Source of the DNA: VBDM01 sp035637655 | Lineage (GTDB): Bacteria; Pseudomonadota; Gammaproteobacteria; Burkholderiales; SG8-39 | Length of the DNA: 10,028 bases | Assembly: GCA_035637655.1 (NCBI GenBank) | Contig: DASPWT010000064.1 | Coordinates: 1-10,028, forward strand | Reading direction: 5' to 3' | The notes under the pieces: model-generated | Seen by the model: only the letters and a program-made list of their open reading frames with translations | Database searches by the model: none | Told to the model about the DNA's origin: nothing | Translations under genes and position numbers: made by a program | Part shown: piece after piece, positions 6,640-10,028 of the stretch | How the letters are laid out: every line of letters starts with the position of its first letter | Position numbering within the stretch: position 1 is the stretch's first letter

Positions 6640-7211
6640 GCCTCGTCCTCCTGGAAGACATCCGGGCGCTCGAGCACGCTGTAGCCTTGCCGCCAGTTTC
6701 TCCAGGCCACCTGCAGAGCGCGGCCGAACATCAGCGCGAAGCCGATGAGCATGGCGCCGAACACGAGGCCGATCGGGAGCTCGACGATCGCCATTCTCTG
6801 CGACCCGATCTTATCCAGGAGGAGCCAGGTGAGCCAGGTCGCATAGCCGAAGAACGCGACGCGCACGAGGTCGACGAACACGGAGAGCGCGCGCCCGGCC
6901 GGGCGCGGCAGGAAGCGGTAGACGAAGTCCACCTGGATGTGGGTGTTCCGCCGCACCGCCATCGCTCCGCCGAGGAAAGTGACCGCGACGAGGAGGTAGC
7001 GCGCGATCTCCTCGGTCCAGCCCGCTGCGTCGTTCAGCGCGTAGCGGGTGAACACCTGGTAGAAGACCACGGCCGCGAGCGCCCAGAACACGGCGAGCAC
7101 GATCCAGTCCTCCCAGCCGTAGATCGAGAGGCGGACTTCCTCGTCGGTGACGTGGAAGCGGCCGTCGGCGCCGAGGACGTGTTCCCCGGTCCGCTCGGGA
7201 GCGGCGCTCAT
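6636..7211 (-). CDS. dctQ: TRAP transporter small permease subunit (DctQ type), module 1
   Basis: This 191-residue membrane protein stabilises the large TRAP permease. A cytoplasmic N-terminal lead of about 34 residues precedes four predicted membrane segments, near 36-56, 68-88, 110-132 and 146-166. DctQ signatures are QVFTRYALN (52-60), W65-T-E-E (AAGWTEEIARYLL), the Gly-Gly and basic stretch GGAMAVRRNTHIQVDF (81-96), and P146-x-G late in the chain. The open frame extends upstream to 7331, but that part overlaps the DctP gene in another frame and looks unlike protein. The ATG at 7211 is the natural start, 22 nt after the DctP stop. No strong ribosome site is seen. The acidic C-terminus (FQEDEA) overlaps the start of the large subunit by 4 nt. 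Confidence 0.9.
   Translation of the reverse strand: MSAAPERTGEHVLGADGRFHVTDEEVRLSIYGWEDWIVLAVFWALAAVVFYQVFTRYALNDAAGWTEEIARYLLVAVTFLGGAMAVRRNTHIQVDFVYRFLPRPAGRALSVFVDLVRVAFFGYATWLTWLLLDKIGSQRMAIVELPIGLVFGAMLIGFALMFGRALQVAWRNWRQGYSVLERPDVFQEDEA
6647..6652 (-). promoter_or_regulatory. Strong ribosome binding site for the GTG-started DctM (module 1)
   Basis: On the minus strand AGGAGG lies 7 nt before GTG at 6639 and inside the end of the DctQ gene. It settles the GTG as the start of the large permease. Confidence 0.75.
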
Positions 7212-7233
7212 CGCCGGATTCGGTTCGGGCGGC

Positions 7234-8232
7234 CTACCGGATCGCCTGCAGCTGGTCGTAGGTCTCGCGCGGCCAGGGCAGGGCGTTTCCGTCCGGGAGC
7301 TTTCCGGTCTGGTAGTACTTCTGCACCGCATCCATGAACGGGCGGCGATCGACTTTCACCACGGTCTTGCCGCGCTTGGCGAACTCTCCGGCGAGGCGGG
7401 CCTCGATGTCGATGATCTCGCCGGTCGCGCGTACCGCCGCTTCCTTGTAGACGGCCTCGAATATCTTCCGGTCGGACTCCGACAGCTTCGCCCACAGCGG
7501 CGCGCCGATGATGGTGAGCAGCGCGTCGGTGATGTGCGCGGTGAGGTTGATGTGCGACTGCACCTCGTAGAACTTCTTCGCGTCGATCGTGGGCAGCGGA
7601 TTCTCCTGCGCCTCCACCGTGCCGTTCTGCAGCGCGAGGTAGACCTCGGCAAAGGCGATCGGGGTGGGGTTGGCTCCGACCGCGCGGGGAAAGAGCGTGT
7701 AGAGCGGCGCATCCGGCACGCGTATTTTCAGGCCCTTCATGTCCTCGGGGCGGTTCAGCGCCTTGTTGGCGGTGGTCTGGCGGTTGCCGTAGTAGGTGAT
7801 CGCCACCACCGTGTTGCCGCCGGAGGCCTTCTGGTAGCCCGCGGAGAGCGCGCGGAAGAGAGGCGACTCGGCGTACTTCTTCCAGTGGTCGAAGTCGCGG
7901 AACATGAAAGGCGCGCCCCCGATCGAGATCGGCCCGTGGCTGCGCCCCGCGAAAAGCTGCCCGGTGTAGATCATGTCCACCGTCGCGAGCGTCAGGCTCT
8001 GGTTGATCTGCGTCTCGTTCCCGAGCGACGACGCCGGGAACACGTCGACGACGTAGCGGTTTGCGGTGCGCTTGGCGATCTCGCCCGCCGCCCACAGCGC
8101 GGCGCTGTGGTACGGCTCGCTCGTTTCATATACGTGCGCGAACTTGAGCTTCTGCTGCCCGAGCGCGGCGGACGGCGCGGCGAGGGCAAGGACGAGCGCA
8201 GGGAGAACGGACAGATGGCGGGTGACGGACAT
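7234..8232 (-). CDS. dctP: TRAP transporter solute-binding protein (DctP family)
   Basis: This 332-residue periplasmic receptor captures the substrate and delivers it to a TRAP permease. It has a clear signal peptide: MSVTRHL, then a hydrophobic core LPALVLALAAPSAA, with cleavage likely after A-L-G25. Mature landmarks are LKFAHVYETSEPYH (29-42), FPASSLGNETQINQSL (65-80), MKGLKIRVPDAPLY (165-178) with R171, the position that usually pairs with the substrate carboxylate, and the hallmark EVYLALQNGTVEAQEN (196-211). The open frame continues far upstream through the DctM gene in another frame, but the ATG at 8232 has a strong ribosome site and a signal peptide begins there. It is the only receptor seen for two permease modules, one on each side. 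A second receptor could lie beyond the right edge. The substrate is an organic acid, not further defined. Confidence 0.95.
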   Translation of the reverse strand: MSVTRHLSVLPALVLALAAPSAALGQQKLKFAHVYETSEPYHSAALWAAGEIAKRTANRYVVDVFPASSLGNETQINQSLTLATVDMIYTGQLFAGRSHGPISIGGAPFMFRDFDHWKKYAESPLFRALSAGYQKASGGNTVVAITYYGNRQTTANKALNRPEDMKGLKIRVPDAPLYTLFPRAVGANPTPIAFAEVYLALQNGTVEAQENPLPTIDAKKFYEVQSHINLTAHITDALLTIIGAPLWAKLSESDRKIFEAVYKEAAVRATGEIIDIEARLAGEFAKRGKTVVKVDRRPFMDAVQKYYQTGKLPDGNALPWPRETYDQLQAIR

Positions 8233-8237
8233 GGGTT

Positions 8238-8245
8238 CCTCCTTT
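8238..8245 (-). promoter_or_regulatory. Strong ribosome binding site for the TRAP receptor
   Basis: AAAGGAGG on the minus strand lies 5 nt before the ATG at 8232. It is the best Shine-Dalgarno match in the window. This would fit the receptor being made in excess over the membrane subunits. The 35-nt gap between the DctM and DctP genes holds this site and no evident terminator. Confidence 0.75.
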
Positions 8246-8267
8246 ACCGGGTGGCGGGGCGAGCGTA

Positions 8268-9551
8268 TCAAAGTTTGAGCAGGCTGGGCAGCCAAAGCGA
8301 AATGGCCGGCACGTAGGTGATGATCAGCAGCGCCATGCACATCGCGCCGTAGAACGGCCAGAGCTCCTTCGAGACCTGCTCGATCGTCACCTTGCCGATG
8401 GCGCAGCCGACGAACAGCGTCGGCCCCACCGGCGGCGTGATGAGGCCGATTCCGAGGTTGATCAGCATGATCATTCCGAAATGGACGGGGTCGACGCCCA
8501 GCTTGATCATCATCGGCAGCAGGATCGGCGTGCAGATGAGCAGCATGGGCGCAAGGTCCATGAAAGTGCCGAGCGCGAGCAGCAGGATATTGACCAGAAA
8601 CAGCATCACGTACTTGTTGTCGGTCAGCGTGAGGAAGAACGCGGTCGCCTTGGCGGGGAGCTGCATCAGCGCCATGAGGTAGCCGAACGCCACGGAGAAG
8701 CCGATCAGCATCATCACCATCGCGACCGTTTTGACCGTCCGGTGGACGAGGTGCGGAAGCTGGCTCCATTTGCAGTCGCGGTAGACGAACATCGTCACGA
8801 GGAACGCGTAGATGCAGGCCACCGCCGCCGACTCGGTGGCGGTGAAGATCCCGGAGAGGATGCCTCCGAGGATGATGACGATGGTGACCAGGCCCCAGAC
8901 GGAGTCGAGCGCGATCTTCAGCGAATCGCGCAGCGAGATCGGGTCGCCGCGGGGGAAGTTGCGCTTCCTGGCGATCAGGAGCACCAGCACGACCAGGCAC
9001 AAGCCGAACAGGAGGCCCGGGAAGATGCCGGCCATGAACAGGTGCGCGATCGAGATGGTGCCGCCCGCCGCGATCGAGTAGATGACGGAGTTGTGCGAAG
9101 GCGGGAGCACGATCGCCTGCACCGAGCCGCAGATGGTGATGTTGGTGGCGAACACGCGCGGATAGCCGCGCTTGATCATCTCCGGAATCATCACCGAGCC
9201 GATGGAGGCGGTGTCGGCCACCGACGAGCCCGAGATGCAGCCGAACAGGGTCGAGGCGACGATATTGACGAGCGCGAGGCCGCCGCGGATCCAGCCGACG
9301 AACACGCGCGCGAGGTTCACCAGGCGCCGCGCCATGCCGCCTTCGGCCATGATCGCGCCGGCCAGCACGAAGAAGGGGATGGCGAGCAGCGAAAAATTGT
9401 CCACGCCGTCGGAGATCTTGAGCATGACCGCCTCGAGCGGGATGTCGATCCACAGCGCGGCGGCGAGCGCCGAGAGGCCGAGCGAGTACGCGACCGGGAC
9501 TCCGACCGCGCACAGGAGCGTGAACACCGCGAGCAGGATGAGGATGTCCAC
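8268..9551 (-). CDS. dctM: TRAP transporter large permease subunit (DctM type), module 2
   Basis: This is a second, distinct 427-residue DctM protein of normal length. Landmarks are LLAIPFFVLAGAIM (55-68), FGCISGSSVADTASIGSV (103-120), GSVQAIVLPPSHNSVIYS (142-159), GIFTATESAAVA (234-245) and the C-terminal LINLGIGLITPPVGPTLFVG. The His-Asn pair after PPS differs from module 1, which reads PPSLPFVIY at this point. I recall PPSHN-type sequences from another DctM subgroup. The two permeases therefore belong to different lineages and are not a recent tandem copy. The start is GTG at 9551, 3 nt after the stop of the upstream small subunit, with GGAG (9558-9561) at 6 nt spacing. The receptor gene follows 35 nt downstream. 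Confidence 0.95.
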   Translation of the reverse strand: MDILILLAVFTLLCAVGVPVAYSLGLSALAAALWIDIPLEAVMLKISDGVDNFSLLAIPFFVLAGAIMAEGGMARRLVNLARVFVGWIRGGLALVNIVASTLFGCISGSSVADTASIGSVMIPEMIKRGYPRVFATNITICGSVQAIVLPPSHNSVIYSIAAGGTISIAHLFMAGIFPGLLFGLCLVVLVLLIARKRNFPRGDPISLRDSLKIALDSVWGLVTIVIILGGILSGIFTATESAAVACIYAFLVTMFVYRDCKWSQLPHLVHRTVKTVAMVMMLIGFSVAFGYLMALMQLPAKATAFFLTLTDNKYVMLFLVNILLLALGTFMDLAPMLLICTPILLPMMIKLGVDPVHFGMIMLINLGIGLITPPVGPTLFVGCAIGKVTIEQVSKELWPFYGAMCMALLIITYVPAISLWLPSLLKL

Positions 9552-9554
9552 GCG

Positions 9555-10028
9555 CTACTCCAGGTCCAGCGGCTGGTCGCTGTACATGATCGAGGTGCGC
9601 GGCGGCTCGCCGCACCAGACGCGCTCGACGATGAAGAGCACCGTGATCAGGCCTCCGACGGGAATGGGCAGGTAGGTGATGCCGACCGACAGGCCGGGAA
9701 ACTCGGCGATGACCTGGTGCCAGGTCACGACGACGAGATGGGCGCCGTAGCCGAGCATGAACAGGGCGGTGGCCAGCATGCACACATCGACCAGCGCCAG
9801 CATCGCCTTGCGGGTTTTTTCGTTCACCGCTTCGAGGAGCGCCACCACCGCCATGTGCAGGTTGGCGCGGTAGACCGCTGCGCCGCCGACGAACGAGAAC
9901 AGCACCATCAGCAGCACGGCGAGCGGCTCGGGCCAGCTCGCCGCCGAATTCATCGCGTAGCGCATGAACACCCCGTAGGGGATGATCAGCGTGATCACGA
10001 CCAGGGCGAGCCCGGAGATCCCGACGCA
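9555..10028 (-). CDS. dctQ: TRAP transporter small permease subunit (DctQ type), module 2, partial at the right edge
   Basis: The last 157 residues are inside the window, and the N-terminus lies beyond 10028. The frame is open to the edge: residues CVGISGLALV precede the first possible in-window start, a GTG at 9998, and continue the first membrane helix. The gene therefore does not begin at 9998. DctQ signatures are FMRYAMN (21-27 of the visible part), W32-x-E34 (usually followed by a second acid, here Pro), FVGGAAVYRANLHM (46-59), and a final helix beginning near ITYLPIPVGGLITVLFIVER (117-136). About four membrane segments fit. Its stop is 3 nt before the module 2 DctM start, so the two are surely co-transcribed. 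The operon promoter, and possibly another receptor gene, must lie to the right of the window. Confidence 0.88.
   Translation of the reverse strand, partial: CVGISGLALVVITLIIPYGVFMRYAMNSAASWPEPLAVLLMVLFSFVGGAAVYRANLHMAVVALLEAVNEKTRKAMLALVDVCMLATALFMLGYGAHLVVVTWHQVIAEFPGLSVGITYLPIPVGGLITVLFIVERVWCGEPPRTSIMYSDQPLDLE

Noticed and set aside
5119..6684. 521-codon open frame on the plus strand opposite the TRAP permease and dehydrogenase
   Set aside because: Its product is almost all Arg, His, Asp, Glu and Gly, the typical antisense reading of GC-rich membrane-protein codons. The minus-strand genes have clear family motifs.
7147..8316. 389-codon plus-strand frame opposite the TRAP receptor
   Set aside because: It is an antisense shadow of low-complexity Arg/Val/Asp/Gly composition. 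The minus-strand DctP gene fully explains the region.
5365..9551. Possible recent duplication of the TRAP permease pair
   Set aside because: Both pairs have the DctQ/DctM architecture, but their sequences differ throughout, including the pore motifs, so this is not a recent tandem copy.
7234..9783. A single 849-codon minus-strand frame that might suggest a fusion protein
   Set aside because: Only the last 332 residues are real (DctP). The upstream part is an Arg/His/Pro-rich shadow of the DctM module 2 gene in another frame, and a strong ribosome site and signal peptide mark the DctP start at 8232.

Overview
The window is a GC-rich, densely coded bacterial segment with genes on both strands and almost no intergenic space. 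It holds an extracytoplasmic receptor of the Bug (TctC-like) family, a phthalate-dioxygenase-type Rieske oxygenase, TRAP transporters and a DenD-like dehydrogenase. That mix points to a metabolically versatile proteobacterium, most likely a betaproteobacterium of Burkholderiales type. This placement is an inference from gene content, not from a marker gene.

Left part (1-4367). A TetR-family repressor gene (69-827, minus) lies back to back with a plus-strand three-gene operon. The 151 bp between them contains an AT-rich patch with two near-identical 10-bp direct repeats (882-891, 899-908), the best candidate operator and promoter. The operon encodes: (i) a single-component Rieske non-heme iron oxygenase (979-2259); (ii) a zinc-dependent medium-chain dehydrogenase (2260-3360), whose ATG directly follows the oxygenase stop; (iii) a secreted Bug/TctC solute receptor (about 3387-4367), which may start in an ATGA overlap with the dehydrogenase. 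Together they look like capture, ring hydroxylation or O-demethylation, and then alcohol oxidation of an unknown aromatic acid. No reductase partner and no TctA/TctB permease is present.

Right part (4372-10028). All genes are on the minus strand and read toward the left operon. In order of transcription they are: small TRAP permease (DctQ, 5' end outside the window), large TRAP permease (DctM, 8268-9551), TRAP solute-binding protein (DctP, 7234-8232), a second DctQ (6636-7211), a second DctM (5365-6639), and a DenD-like NAD-dependent SDR (4372-5349). Spacing is 3, 35, 22, -4 and 15 nt, so this is one operon with two full permease modules around one visible receptor. The terminal dehydrogenase suggests a hydroxy or sugar acid, such as a tetronate, as one imported substrate.

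The two operons converge with only 4 bp between their stop codons, at a small GC-rich inverted repeat. There are no tRNA, rRNA, CRISPR or insertion sequence features. All families are known. The unusual points are the gene combination, the doubled TRAP permease, the probable operator, and a substituted putative zinc-ligand position in the dehydrogenase.
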